From Notospermus geniculatus (lineage: Eukaryota; Nemertea; Pilidiophora; Heteronemertea; Lineidae): 64,000 nt of DNA. A program made the translations under genes and the position numbers. The notes under the pieces were generated by a model. That model saw only the letters and a list, made by a program, of their open reading frames with translations, searched no databases and was not told the origin of the DNA. This document shows positions 22,653 through 35,200 of this stretch, in pieces. The stretch lies in NCBI GenBank assembly GCA_002633025.1, contig NMRB01000007.1:1125759-1189758 (forward strand), in the 5' to 3' direction. How positions within the stretch are numbered: the stretch's first letter is position 1; the number at the start of each line of letters is the position of its first letter.

Positions 22653-22927
22653 GCATGATAGCCTTGTGGTTACCATGTCTGCTTAGCAAGCGGCAGGTCC
22701 CGGGTTCGAATCTAGCCCGGGCCATATGGAATTACTAATCATCCCTGGCTCTTTTATGTCCATTGCATGGGACAGTAAGCCGTGTTGCCTTCTACCTTGT
22801 GCCTTTGCAAGGGCAAGTAAAAGACTCCATCCAAGTGAGGAACACAAGTAGCTTGAGATGGCCTCTTCCTTACTTACCAGGGCCAATACTGCTACGGTTT
22901 CAGCGCTGACAGAAAATCAAATACAAA
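22653..22927 (+). mobile_element. Type A SINE, full length
   Basis: Head ATGATAGCCTTGTGGTTACC, B box GGTTCGAATCTAG, shared body (GCAAGGGCAAGTAAAAGACT, CCAAGTGAGGAACACAAGTA) and 3' end AAATCAAATACAAA. Confidence 0.88.
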
Positions 22928-23686
22928 CCTGGCATGTCTGTACACCATGTAACTCTATGCAACTGCAGCTCTATGCAAAATGCAGTCATCGATTGGTTGA
23001 AAGAATGTTGACAGTAAATTACAACCATGACTTGATCAACGCAGCAGGCTACATGTAAGTATAAATCCTGCCTGACCATAGCTTAAGTAGAAAATAGACC
23101 AAATACAGGCCGTCAAAATTACCGGTATGTCATTCTTGATTAGTTCGATATGACGCGTGATAAAATGCAAGTTCAATCTTTCACCAAAAGAAGGCAGCTT
23201 ACGTCAGACACTCGCGGAGAAAAATATTACAGAAATCACACGTCTGCTCCGCTTCAAAACAAATGAGTCCATTGCACCAATCACAATTTCACACAGCCAG
23301 GAACCTGCCAATCACAATTTAATTTAATTCGTAACTATGGTAACTCCTTAATTACAGTCACAGGTTGGCACTTTGGGTATTTTTCCTCCAAAAACCACAC
23401 AGATTTTACATGATCTCATACTAAATATTGTTCAAAGATTTATAAAATATTTACATTTTCAACCCTGAGTTTTATTTGCAGTCATGGTTGTTTCGGAATT
23501 CTCAAGGTCACAAAACTGGAATGCCACTCCTTTTAACAATTTTTCATATTTTGCGAAAACTTACACCATAACCGTAAATATACAAAACTTCAATTTACTG
23601 AGTAGAAAATACAGGCTTCACAGCGTCCTGATATCATCGCATTTGAGTACACAACACGCGCAGTATGCCAAAGAAACCATCCTGAG
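22928..23686. other. Non-coding, no feature recognised
   Basis: AT-rich sequence; no exon, RNA gene or repeat supported. Confidence 0.45.
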
Positions 23687-23806
23687 TACATCAGGGGGTT
23701 CTCAGTGCTCGGTCCCTTCGTCACTGCAGACAAACGGTGACAAATGGTGTATGAAATGTTTGTGTGCGGTGACGAAGGGAGCGAGCACGGAGAACCCCTG
23801 ATGTTC
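23687..23806. repeat. Hairpin element
   Basis: ACATCAGGGGGTTCTCAGTG and the reverse complement of GAGAACCCCTGATGT pair. The inner arms GGTCCCTTCGTCAC/GTGACGAAGGGAGC also pair. Confidence 0.7.
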
Positions 23807-23924
23807 TCGGGATGACAGGAACAGTAACTGCAAACTTCATTCCTTCAACGAAGTCCCTTCATAACTTCCTTCCCATCACAATGCCACGAAATTTGTCTGG
23901 TAGGCCTACTGTACACATACTGTT

Positions 23925-24134
23925 GACTCATCTGCCCCCTCCCAAGTCCAGCAGACGGCATCTTCTGTCAAAATTTTCTCACATCCTATGGTACTGATAG
24001 AAAAGTATTTGAAGAAATGTTGTTCCCGTGAACCGTCTGAAGAATGTTTCTTCAAATTTTTTTAGATTCATTTCCTATGTGTTTGGAAAACTTCAACAGA
24101 AGGTGCCGTCTGCCAAACCTGGGGTAGATGAGTT
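23925..24134. mobile_element. MITE family A, copy 2
   Basis: GACTCATCTGCCCCCTCCCA and TGGGGTAGATGAGTTA ends, with subterminal CAGCAGACGGCATCTTCTGT and ACAGAAGGTGCCGTCTG. Confidence 0.85.
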
Positions 24135-25559
24135 AAATGCACGAGAGAGAAATCCGACTGCCCCTCCCCCCAGCATTTGGTACTCTACCCGTACTTATTC
24201 CATAAATGCTCATGTACCGTCCTAAATGCTTGCGAGACGTGAATTAAGCCGAGATCGGACATGACTTGATATCGAAACAGTCAATTCTTGATCCAGATCA
24301 AATGAAATCGTCCAGGGACCATGCGCTCACCTGAGCTAAAACGGATGATAAATTTGATCATGTTCGGCAGCACATAAGTAGGCTACACAATCTATACAGG
24401 TAATAAATTTCAGTTTGTGACCTGGCTTCATAGTTGCAAAACATGCCACCTTGAGAGACTGACTGACAAACAGACACCACACAATACCTAATGACCAATA
24501 TGCTATGCCTCCTACTGGAGGCGGGCGTGTAAGAACTTGAAAATCAGAGAGGAAGAGCTTGGGAGGGGAAGGGGGATTTTTCCCTTTCTCTGCCCTCTAC
24601 CATGTATATTTTAATTATGACCATAAAAAATATGCAATAGAAAATATCATGCCAAAAATTCGACTTCGGTGGAGCAACTAATGGCTCTTGATCATGACCA
24701 AATTTTGTGCATGTCAAATGTGAGGAAGTATTTCTTCTGCAGTTCGTCTAAGGCACTGGAACATTGTCATGGGGCTATCCCATTAAACTTATCCGTGAGT
24801 CCGCCCTAAACCCAGTAGACGTGAGAAGTGTTTGGAGCCAACTTCACGACGCTACCAACGCCATTTCTCCGCGGCTATAAGCAACTTGTGCTAGGACCTG
24901 CTTGGTAGAAGCATTGGGAGTATCAACAGATACACATGGATCTGTATTGTTTTTAACACAGTTCCATGTCCCAGTCCTTATCCAATTCCACCCCTCACCT
25001 GGTTTCCTCATTGGGGTCATGATTGATATACATGTGTAGCAACACTTGTATATCAGGAGGGAGCTTTGAATGATGACTGAATGAGTTACTTCACCTACTC
25101 AAACCTCGCTGAAACTTCCAATGATGAAAGGCCGTTCTATTATATTTTCAATGCACCCCCAGATAGAGTTTTTACATCAATATGTGAAATATAATCGAAA
25201 GACCTGAACTCATCATTGCAAGCTTCCTCCTACATCAAGCCGATTTCACCAGGCTGTCTACCGTCTTAGGTATCCACTCTACGGCCCGAAGGAAGTTTCT
25301 GACATTGCCCAAGCCTCTCCACAGACTAACTGACGCACCTGTAGCCAGGGAGAAGAAATCTCCCCACCTTTGAACATTTTTAGCTTTCTCTCTGGATTAA
25401 TGCTCAATCTCACTTTGCACTTGGCTGAGCTGAGCTCTGTCGTTTATCCAATGTTGGATTGCTTTTAAAATAGGCTTCCTCTCTGTTTTCAGAACACCAC
25501 CAATAACAGATATAATGTATCTGGATATATGTTGACACCAGGTTAACATCCTGCCTACT
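24135..25559. other. Non-coding stretch downstream of KMT2
   Basis: No exon recognised on either strand. Contains ATTAAA on the minus strand near 24611 and other weak polyadenylation-like hexamers. I cannot tell which, if any, ends the KMT2 transcript. Confidence 0.45.
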
Positions 25560-25800
25560 ATTGTTCATGAGATATTGGCTAAAGTCAGGTTTTCAAGGTG
25601 GCCGACTAGCAGCCATATTTGAAGTCCAACATGGCCAAAATTTGTTGTACGCATACCGGGTCAAAAGGTCATCTGATTTAGGGGTATATATACACCAAGT
25701 TTCGATCAATAGCCCCAGTGGTTACGAAACATGCCCTGCTAACGGACTACAACGAATGACGACGAACACCGCGTCACGACTATAGCTCATAGGTCAGCTA
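25560..25800 (+). repeat. Dispersed repeat with GGCCATATT / CGACGAA motifs
   Basis: Shares GGGGTATATAT, AAGTTTCGATCAATAG, CCCAGTGGTTACGAAAC and GCCCTGCTAACGGAC with the longer element at 31280-31505. Ends in AGCTCATAGGTCAGCTAAAA, like the other copy. Confidence 0.7.
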
Positions 25801-26191
25801 AAAAGTCAAGACATAGCACAATTCCTTGATCGTCAGGCACAGAGCTTGAGTTCAGGTTCACACTTGCCCCCTGCACCAGAACTTGAACTTAACAATTTTC
25901 AATCTCCTATCACACAAATGTGGGAAAACTAGGTGCAAGTCGCCCGGGAGGAAATGGTTAATGGTTACAGCAATGGTTATCCCACAGAGGCTGAAATCAA
26001 TTCAGCTGTCACAGTAACAAAGAGAGGCTATTCTTCAGCAATGAGTTGATGACCTAACAGGGTAGTCAACGGCCTTGTCACTGCCTGGAGACTTGGGCCT
26101 GGTTTTCCCAGACTGGGTCGCCAACAGGATTCAGAATTCCTCTTCAAAACGTGACATCTTTAGAGTTCATTTAGGTGACACCGCGGAGCCT
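25801..26191. other. 3' flank / probable 3' UTR of KMT2
   Basis: Immediately downstream (minus strand) of the KMT2 stop codon. No further coding signal, and no canonical AATAAA was seen here. Confidence 0.4.
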
Positions 26192-26297
26192 CTAGTTGAG
26201 ATATTTACGACATTTTCTCGAGCCACACGTACACGGGATCTTAACCTCCTCAATGGGGAACTTGTAGTCATATGTCAGTTCTTCCCCTCGCTGGATT
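26192..26297 (-). CDS. KMT2A: KMT2 exon 27: SET end and post-SET
   Basis: Acceptor TTTTCAG. Encodes [14 protein letters not shown], in which the catalytic Tyr-containing GEELTYDY of SET is intact, then the post-SET zinc site [10 protein letters not shown] and the terminal LN before TAG. MLL proteins end at the same place. Confidence 0.97.
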
Positions 26298-29200
26298 CTG
26301 AAAACAAAGATTAAGATCCACGTTGTCAAAAATAGTTGGTAACGAGGAAGGCAGTGCATTTGTATTTGTATTTGTATTTGATTTTTCCGTCCGGGCCGAA
26401 GCCACAGCATTATTGGCCGTGGTAAATATGGATGAGGCCATCTCAAACTACTCATGTTCCTCACTTGGATGGCGTCTTTTACTTGCCCTTGCAAAGGTAC
26501 AAGACACCACGGCTTACTGTCCCATGCAACAGACGTGAAGAGCTGGGAATGAAATCCCATATGACCCAGGCTGGGTTCAAATCCGGGACCTGTTGCTTGC
26601 TGAGCGGACGTGATAACCACTTGGCTATCACGGCGTTGGCATCTGCACTCCACCATTTACTATCATGTGTCCTAGGTTTGATTTAATATCATGGCCTTGC
26701 CAGATGCAGAAATTCAGAAAGTCAACTTACGCTCTCATGGCGAATATCACAATGTGCTTCTTTCCTTCGACTTGGATGACCTTCGAGTAACAGTTCGGCT
26801 GGAAAGTGGGATAGAAGAGGCGTTAAGGCAAGGCGCTATTTCAGCTGGGTACTGGCAGAACTATACCACAATATTGTGCACTCGAAGTCACACCATACCA
26901 TTCATGCCATCTCTCTCATTTCTAGGAACAGAACTACACAATGCATTCCACTTGCATACACGACACACCACCAGTACTCACTTTAAATAATGGATAGACC
27001 GTTCTCAAACTGACGTTGATGAGAAAGATCTGTGCACTTCCGCCAAAATCTCAACCACAACCTCATTCTGAGCCTGAAAGATGTGACACAGACAACCCCA
27101 CAACAGTGACTTCGAAGACGTTGCGTCAGAGTCGACCATACTGATTCATGGATTGCGTCACGTCCGCAGGTTTCAGATCAAGGTTCTGGTTGAGATTTCA
27201 GCAGAAGTGCGCAAATCTGTGAATTCGAGAATCGTCTATTGGATAGGCCTATCGTACACTGCATCCAAATCAACTTTGTGGAAATCTTGGAACTTACATC
27301 ACAGGAATGGTTGATGAATCTTGCTGCATTTCCATGCATCGTGGCGTCCACCACATCATAGTCATCGATACGGAACATATAGCAACCAATACCCTGGAAA
27401 AAAGTCAAGTAAAAACGGACATTTAGTGGAAATTCACGGTGATTTTCCTCAGAAATGACTACCGGAAGATGAGAAGACAATTATTGCAGTGCCACCTTGT
27501 CAGTTTCATGCTTACCTTACTCTCATAGTATTTCTCACGCTTGTCCGTCATAACCGACCTGATGACCTCCCCGGCGTACTCAATCACCATCTCGCCGGCA
27601 TCGATGGCACGTTTACAGAACAAACCTCGCCCGTGGATCTGTGATCGATATACGCCGACCGCTTCCTTGGCGTGGCCACGGAGGTGACGGAAACGCATTG
27701 CCATTGGAAGATCAATGCTTGTAGCTCTCCTGAAAGACGGGAAGAAATTTTTGAAAATTACATCAAGATTCTTGCATGGGAAGGTGCTGCTCAACGTGAG
27801 ACTTTCCTTGTGCGAGTTGGCTCTCAATGGGCAATTCACCATTGTTAGTCTCTTAAAGTCAATGTAGCAGACTTCCCATGACTTTTCTGAAAGCTGGGTA
27901 GCCAAGGGTCCGAAACCTGGGTTCAGATTTGCTCTAACAGGATGTTTTCGCAGAACGACATTTACTTATACCTTTCTATCCAAATCGAAGAAAGGACGGT
28001 AACACCGATTTCTATGATCAACTTTTTAATTTTACATGTATGGTACCGGTACATGCTGACTCAAGCTTTCGACACTATACGGTGTCTTCCTCAGGAGTGA
28101 GGGAAAATATTAATACAATTTCCCTCACTCCTGAGGAAGACACCGTATAGTGTCGAAAGCTTGAGTCAGCATGTACCGGTACCATACATGTAAAATTAAA
28201 AAGTTGATCATAGAAATCGGTGTTCGTCCTTTCTTCGATTTGGATATTAACGATCAACACGGCTACCACTACCATACTTAATATACCGGTACCTTTCTAT
28301 GGTTGAATTGCCCATAGAGAGCCAACTCACATGAGAGAACTCATGCCGAGCAGCGTCTGGCTTTTCCACATCTGAATAATTTTGGGATACATGTCTGATG
28401 GTTACTTTAGGTATAAATCTGATAAGATAAACACCTTCGTTTTCCACCAGTTTCTATAGCAACTGTTGTCCACCCACAGCCATGGGAAAGACCATGGAAA
28501 GATCTGTAGTTGCATGAATTATCGATTAGATGACATTGGATCACAGAAGTCCATTATTTCATTTGCCCCCAGAGTCCAGCAGACGGCATCTTTTGTCAAA
28601 GTTTTCTCACATCCTGTGGTACTGATTGAAAAATATTTGAAGAAAGGTTGTTCCTATCAATCATCTGAAGAACGTTTCTTCAATTTTTTTCCAATTCATC
28701 TCCAGGGATTTTAGTAAACTTCAACAGAAGATACTGTCTGCTCAAACGTGGGGGCAGATGAGTCGACTAAAATCAAAGTCGTTCAGCTCTCCGAAACTGA
28801 ACAGCAGGTTACATACCTTGATGATTTATGTAACGTGTCCACATCCCCCGCGTTCCACTTCGATTTAAAGTTGGGGTTGTATTCCGGCGGCCGTCTGAAC
28901 TGGGACAACAGGAAGCTGAACATCTCGTAAGGATTTCTGTTACGGAATGGCTCGGAGCGGGCGCAGCCTGTTACATTCAATGGGGGCTCCTGAAATAACA
29001 GATAGAATTCAGTCACAGCTGTCACAACATGTATACGCAACACTACAAATGACTAACCAGCTCTCAAAACTACTGCATTCAAATCTAAATGGTGTTTGTT
29101 TACAATTTCATGAGCAGCAGACGTTCACGTACCTCTTCAATTTCCGACTGGTCATAATAATGATACCTGAACCGGTAGCTGCGGCAATTTTTGGCACCGA

Positions 29201-32200
29201 AAAGCTGCTCCAAGAGGTAGGCGACGCTGTCGTGGGTGATACCAAACATATCGGCACCACTCAAACCTGAAATCGAAGTCAAGAAAGCAATCTGTTACGT
29301 GGACCTTCGTCAAAAATGATGAAACCACCAGGCGCCAATCAGCGAAAATTTCCACAACTATTAAGGCCCGTTTCCAGTACAGGGGATTCCACAGTGGCTT
29401 GCGGCGGGCGGAGCAGTTTTCACAGGGATTGGGATAATCAGCATGCCATGTATTGTTAAACCATCGTATGACTCTCCAAAATCCTGTGAAAATTGCACCA
29501 CTCGTACTGTATTTGATTTTTCCGTCAGGGCTGAAGGCTCAGCATTATTGGCCCTGGTAAGTACAGAGGAGGCCATCTCAAGCCACTCATGTTCCTCACT
29601 TGGATGGGGTCTTTTATTTGCCCTTGCAAAGGCACAAGGTACAAGGCACCACGGCTTGCTCTCCCATGCGACGGACTGAAGAGCCGGGAATGAAATCCCA
29701 TATGGCCCAGGCTGGTTTCGAACTTGGGATCTGCCGCTTGCTGAGCAGACGTGATAATCACCTGGCTGTCAGAACTGCACTGCTTGCCACAAGCCGTGGG
29801 GGTATCCGCAGTAGTGGAAACATCTCTCAGATACTTACCCGAGAAACTGAGTTGTTTCATCCTGGCATTTGCTCGCGCGTCCTGTAACTTCTCCGTCAGC
29901 ATCGTCCACGCTGCATCCATTGACTCGGCCTGAACCTTGAACCCGTCGTCACTCGTGATCTCGAACACGAGTCTCGAGTCATCCGCACACTGCTGCTGCG
30001 GCTCCGGGGCCGTGTTACCGGGAATGTTTGTGCTAGTCTCCGTGATGACCTCTTCTTTCTGTATTTGTGGCAGCGACGTCATCTGTTTGCCGTGGAGTAA
30101 ATGCGTGTGACTTGTATCTGAAACCAAAACAAACTTCATATCAGTGAACAGGTGGTATAGAGGTTTCCCACGTGACGTCATCAAGGCCGCATTGGCCGTC
30201 AAATTGACCACGTGTTTCCTGAAGGAACGTCACGATGACATTATTTCGGGTCGTGTCTCGTCGCGTCAGGCGGGACGTCAATCCACGTGTAGCACCCTAT
30301 TGATGCCAGTTTGCGTCATTTTGACGGCCAGTCACATGACTTGATGACGTCAGTGGGATTCCTCTATAAAGCCAGGTGCACATCGCACTTGTGACTGTAC
30401 GCAACTGATCTGATCAGCCGCTGGTGACGTACGTGCCGCGCACACAACGCAAATTCAGCAACTCAGAAAAACTAGGAGTATCCAATCAGTCGTTATGTCC
30501 ACGGACATCGAGCCAGCTACTGGCAGCAACTCAGGTAGCATCCAGGCCGTTGAGACCTGATGAAAGACTCAATTTCATTCAAATGAAATGGTCCATGGAC
30601 CATGTGCTCACTGGGTTGGACATAATAGTCTAATGACAGAGGGAGGTACATATCAGTTATGAGGAATCTGGGTCAAGTCATTCCCAGGTAGGACTTTGAT
30701 GATTTTTGGGTTATGCCACCTGGCGGCCATATTGGATGTCCGATCGGGCTGGAACTTCAAATGGACATAAAGGTCATCTGCAGGGGGCCACATAGCACAT
30801 TTGGAGCACTTTGGGCCAAATCGTTCCAGAGTTACAGCACTTTGACTATTTTCGGGTTACGCCACCTGGCGGCCATATTGGATGTCCGATCAGGCCGAAA
30901 CTTCACATGGACATAAAGGTCATCTGCAGGGGGCCACATAGCACATTGGGGTGCTTTGGGTCAAGTCATTCCTGAGTTATAGCACTTTGATTATTTTCGG
31001 GTTACGCCACCTGGCGGCCATATTGGATGTCCGATCGGGCCGAAACTTGGTATTTTTTAAGGTACCCCTCCAATGCATGTTTATGCAAGATATGAAGTCG
31101 CTCGGTGAAATAATGACAAACTGTGGCAGGTTCGTCACTTTTGTCGAACTTTGACCTCTGTGACCTTGAAAAGTAGGTCAAATCAAAAACCCGTTACATA
31201 TGTTATGTATCCTTATTAGCTACACCTATGATAAAAATTTTGAGATGATCTAGTCATTTGTTCAGGAGTTATTGCACTTTTTGTGTTTTTGGTTTCCGCC
31301 ACCTGGTGGCCAAACTGAGAGTCGAATCGGACCGAAACTTGGTGTCGTGGGTCATCTGACCTAGGGGTATATATGTAGCAAGTTTCAGATCAATAGCTCC
31401 AGTGGTTACGAAACGTGCCCTGCTAACGGACAACGACGGACGACGGCCGACGACGGACGACGGACGCTGCACCATCGTAATAGCTCACCCCAGTGAGCTA
31501 AAAACTGGCATCGATTAGTCGCAAGCCCGCATACATCGCCGTGAGTGAACGAAAATGGGAACAACTAGTCGCCAGAAAGTTGAACATGTGTAACTTGCAG
31601 CAACTGGGGATTTCTCAGTTCCAGTGAGTCACTAGGGTGCATACATCGACCGTTTCTGGCGACTGATCAGTTGCCTCCAGTTTCAATCAGCTAGTTCCTC
31701 CCTGTCGCCAGATAGCTCAGTGGCGACTAGTTGTATCCAGTCACAAGTGCGATGTACGCTAGGCTTTAAATTACAGTGGCTGAGCATTGGACTTGTGTCC
31801 AAGAAGCCATGCGGTCAACAGAAACAGACACAACTCAGGCCTACCTGTTGCTGGTTTGTCCGGAATATTTGATTTCGTCCTCATCCGTTCCAAGCGATGT
31901 GACGTCACGATGCAGTCGTCGACGTTCCGATTGGGCTGCACCTGTTTAAGCTCTCGTATACCTTGTACCCGCGAATGGACGTTACCGAGGGCATCCACAA
32001 ACTGGAACGGCCTTTGTCTTTTCGGAACGGGTTTGTCGGTTGTGGCATTCATTTTCCTTTTCAAAGCCAACTTCGAAGTCGGTTTTGTAGACTTCTTCTT
32101 CGCCTGACCTAACTTTGGTTGTTTGCTAAGCTTTGTTCCCTGAGCTCCGTACGGATACTTGTTGGCTGTGACGATTTTGGATGACGCGCTGGACTCGTCG

Positions 32201-35200
32201 ATGGAATACCTTGGCACTGCATGCACTGGCAGCACAGAGTGTGACTGAGCAGCGGGGACGGTTGACGCGACCTCAGACGTCGTCTTCTTGAGAATGGAGG
32301 TCAGATTCCGAGAAACGATTTGAGGAGTACTCTTGGTGGTAGAGGGCGCTGCAAACAGGGACGACAATGAGTTCGCCGCTACCGGAGCGTAAGAATGGAC
32401 TGCACTCGGAAGTGAAACAGTAAGTGCTTCCTTCGGTATCAGGACCTTCTTGATCCGCGGAAGCGGTTGCGTCCGTTTTTCCATCGGAATACGCGACGCC
32501 GTGCCCGTTGACGTCAACACATACTTTTTAACAGTCACTTTCTGTCCGACGGTTTCAGGCACGGCTGACGTCAGGCCCTTGACTAGTTTGGGATCTTTTA
32601 AGATTATTGTAGATTTGTCTGGAAGATTCGGGGCATTGATTCCTGTGATTCCACCCAAATAACTAACATTCATCATCGACGCGCTGACATTCTGCCAATT
32701 CGGCAAAGACATTGTCTGCTGCGGTTGACTCTGTGGCAACATTTGTTGCCCACCGATGCCGAGATGATGCAAGATCTGCGACGCTGCCGTTTGACTGATA
32801 TGTTGCGCCGTGATATGTTGTAACGGCTGCGCAATGGGTGTCAGCTGCCCTGTCAAATGTTGAACCTGTTCGGCGGTCAGTCCTGGAAACACCAACTGAT
32901 TTCCCTGCAAGTGGGCGAGCTGGAGCATATCCGCACTGATCCCCTGCACATACGGCGCGGTAATAGTCTGCTGCATGATCGTCGGCGGTTGTGCCACTAA
33001 CCCACTCGGCAAAACGCTCTGCATCTGTATATTCTGATTCATAATACTCCTGATCTGATTCTGTTGATAAATTGGCATCGTCGCAGCCGGCATGCTGACG
33101 GTAGGATGTGCTAGGCCTTGAATATTATATGCCACAGTGGACGCCATCTTTTGTTGTTGATTCAAATCGATAAGCACACCTCCGAGTCCAGCTGCCGCTT
33201 GCGGCGGACTGACGACGTAGTCCGTGGGGCTCTTCTGTAGCGGCCTCAATACCGTCTGAAATACTGGTTTCGGTTGAATATCCACGTTTCGCTTTGTGTC
33301 ACAAACTGATTTCGGATTTGTCACAGTCCCCTTCTGAGATTCCAGCTCTTGGTTCACTTGACTAGATATAGATGGCGCCATCTCTTTTGCTGTAATCACC
33401 TGCTGACTAGGCACAAGACTTTCCAGGAGACCAACTTTGTCACTTTTACAAGTATGCCCCAATTCTGCCGACCCCTCCAATGTAGCCTGAACTCCGATTT
33501 CTCGTTTTTCATGCTCCCCTGCTCGTCCACGGACGGCAACCTCCTTCTCACTGTCTGTATCCAGACCAGAATCTGCGGCCACTTCCTTCTGAGCGGGATT
33601 CGATATCCGTCGAACATCCGCCAAACTTAGTCCACCCCCCGAAATGGACACACCAGCTCCTGTACTGGTACTTCCCTGACAACTCTCCCCAGCCGCATCC
33701 TTCAGACCCATCCCAAAAATATCAAATATATTTGTCCTTTGATGAGTATCTTTTGGACTAGGTGTCTTTTTAACTGGCAGTGATTCAACTGATGGCGATT
33801 TTTTAGACTCCTGCAGAGAATTTGACTGCGCAACAGTCATTTCAGGCGAAACCTTCGGACTCTCTGCAGCCAGCTTCTCAAGAACGGTATCGCCACTGGG
33901 TACTAACGTTTTCCCTGAATGAGTCAATGAACACGTTCCCCCCTCTTTTGGAGAAGTTTGGATGGCAGACTTAGGACCTGAATTATTAACTTGTTGACTA
34001 GAATATCCTGGACTTGTGCTGAGTGTCGTTGATTCTGGACTACGAAAAACTAGCGAGTTTGGCGACAAATCCGCCATAAGTTCATTCCCAGAATGGCCTG
34101 ATGACCTGTGGCTCCGTGGTGAACTAGATAACCTTCGCCGATGCGTTTCATCTGGACTAAAATCTGGGTCATATCCTTTAGGGGAAGACCGTCGTCGGCC
34201 ACGCCTCTGTCCACTTGGTTGTCGGCCACGAGGTCGCTTGGCAATTGTCGGCACAACCTCAGCATCTGAATCTGAATCACTCACATGGAGGGGTAGTTTC
34301 CGTGCCATGCGACCGCTGCGTAATGTCACCTTCACTCGATCGCCGTCGTCAAATCCAGTGTCCGTAACCTCTGGGAGTAGGGTTTTCTGTACCCGACTGC
34401 TGCCCAACACCACTTTCTCCCTATCACCGAGATCCACTCCCATATCAGTTAGCACTGGGACTGGAATTTTCTGTTCCTGATCAATGCCCAACGCCATCTT
34501 CTCTCGATCACCGTCATCAAAACTCGTATCTGGTACCTCTTGGAGCGAACTTTTGCGTACCTGCGTCACAGGATCACTTTGTTCTCTCACATGCAGTGAT
34601 GTTCCGGCCAAGCGATCGCTGCGCAATGTCACCTTGCCCCGATGACCATCGTCAATTCCAGGATCTGTAACTTCGGAGAGTGGGCTTTCCCGTAACTGTG
34701 CCTCATGTTCATTTTGTTCTACTCTTCTCTCCCGTGGAGATACCCAATCGTTACAGCTCCCCCGATGACTTCCTCCGGATCCACGTGGACGCCCACGTGG
34801 CCGCCCCCTGCCTCTAACTGGAGTCTCTGACACAGTATCCATTTCAAAACCCTCATGCTCTGAGCGGAAATGTGTGTAGTCCATTCTTCTCTGTTTAGGT
34901 GGCCTCCCTCTTGGCCGCCCCCGACCCCTAGGGGCCTTTCCAGAACCCCTGTTACACCGGGGAGAGGGAGAGCCCCTTGGAACAAATGGAGTGTCTTGTG
35001 ACCCAACCATTACGCTATCACCACGAATATGCTCGGAAATATCAGGTACAGTTGACATCGGCACGCTGATACCACCCAGTGCCACCTCTAGAATGCTTCG
35101 CTTTACAACCGCTGAGCTCTTAGCAACCTCCTCCTCAAGGTGGCTATCCCTTCTCTCCACTACAACTGCAGTCTCTTCACCACCCTTCTCAACACAAGGT

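Noticed and set aside
26691-26990. 99-residue plus-strand frame
   Set aside because: It is the antisense shadow of KMT2 exon 26 (SET core) plus intron.
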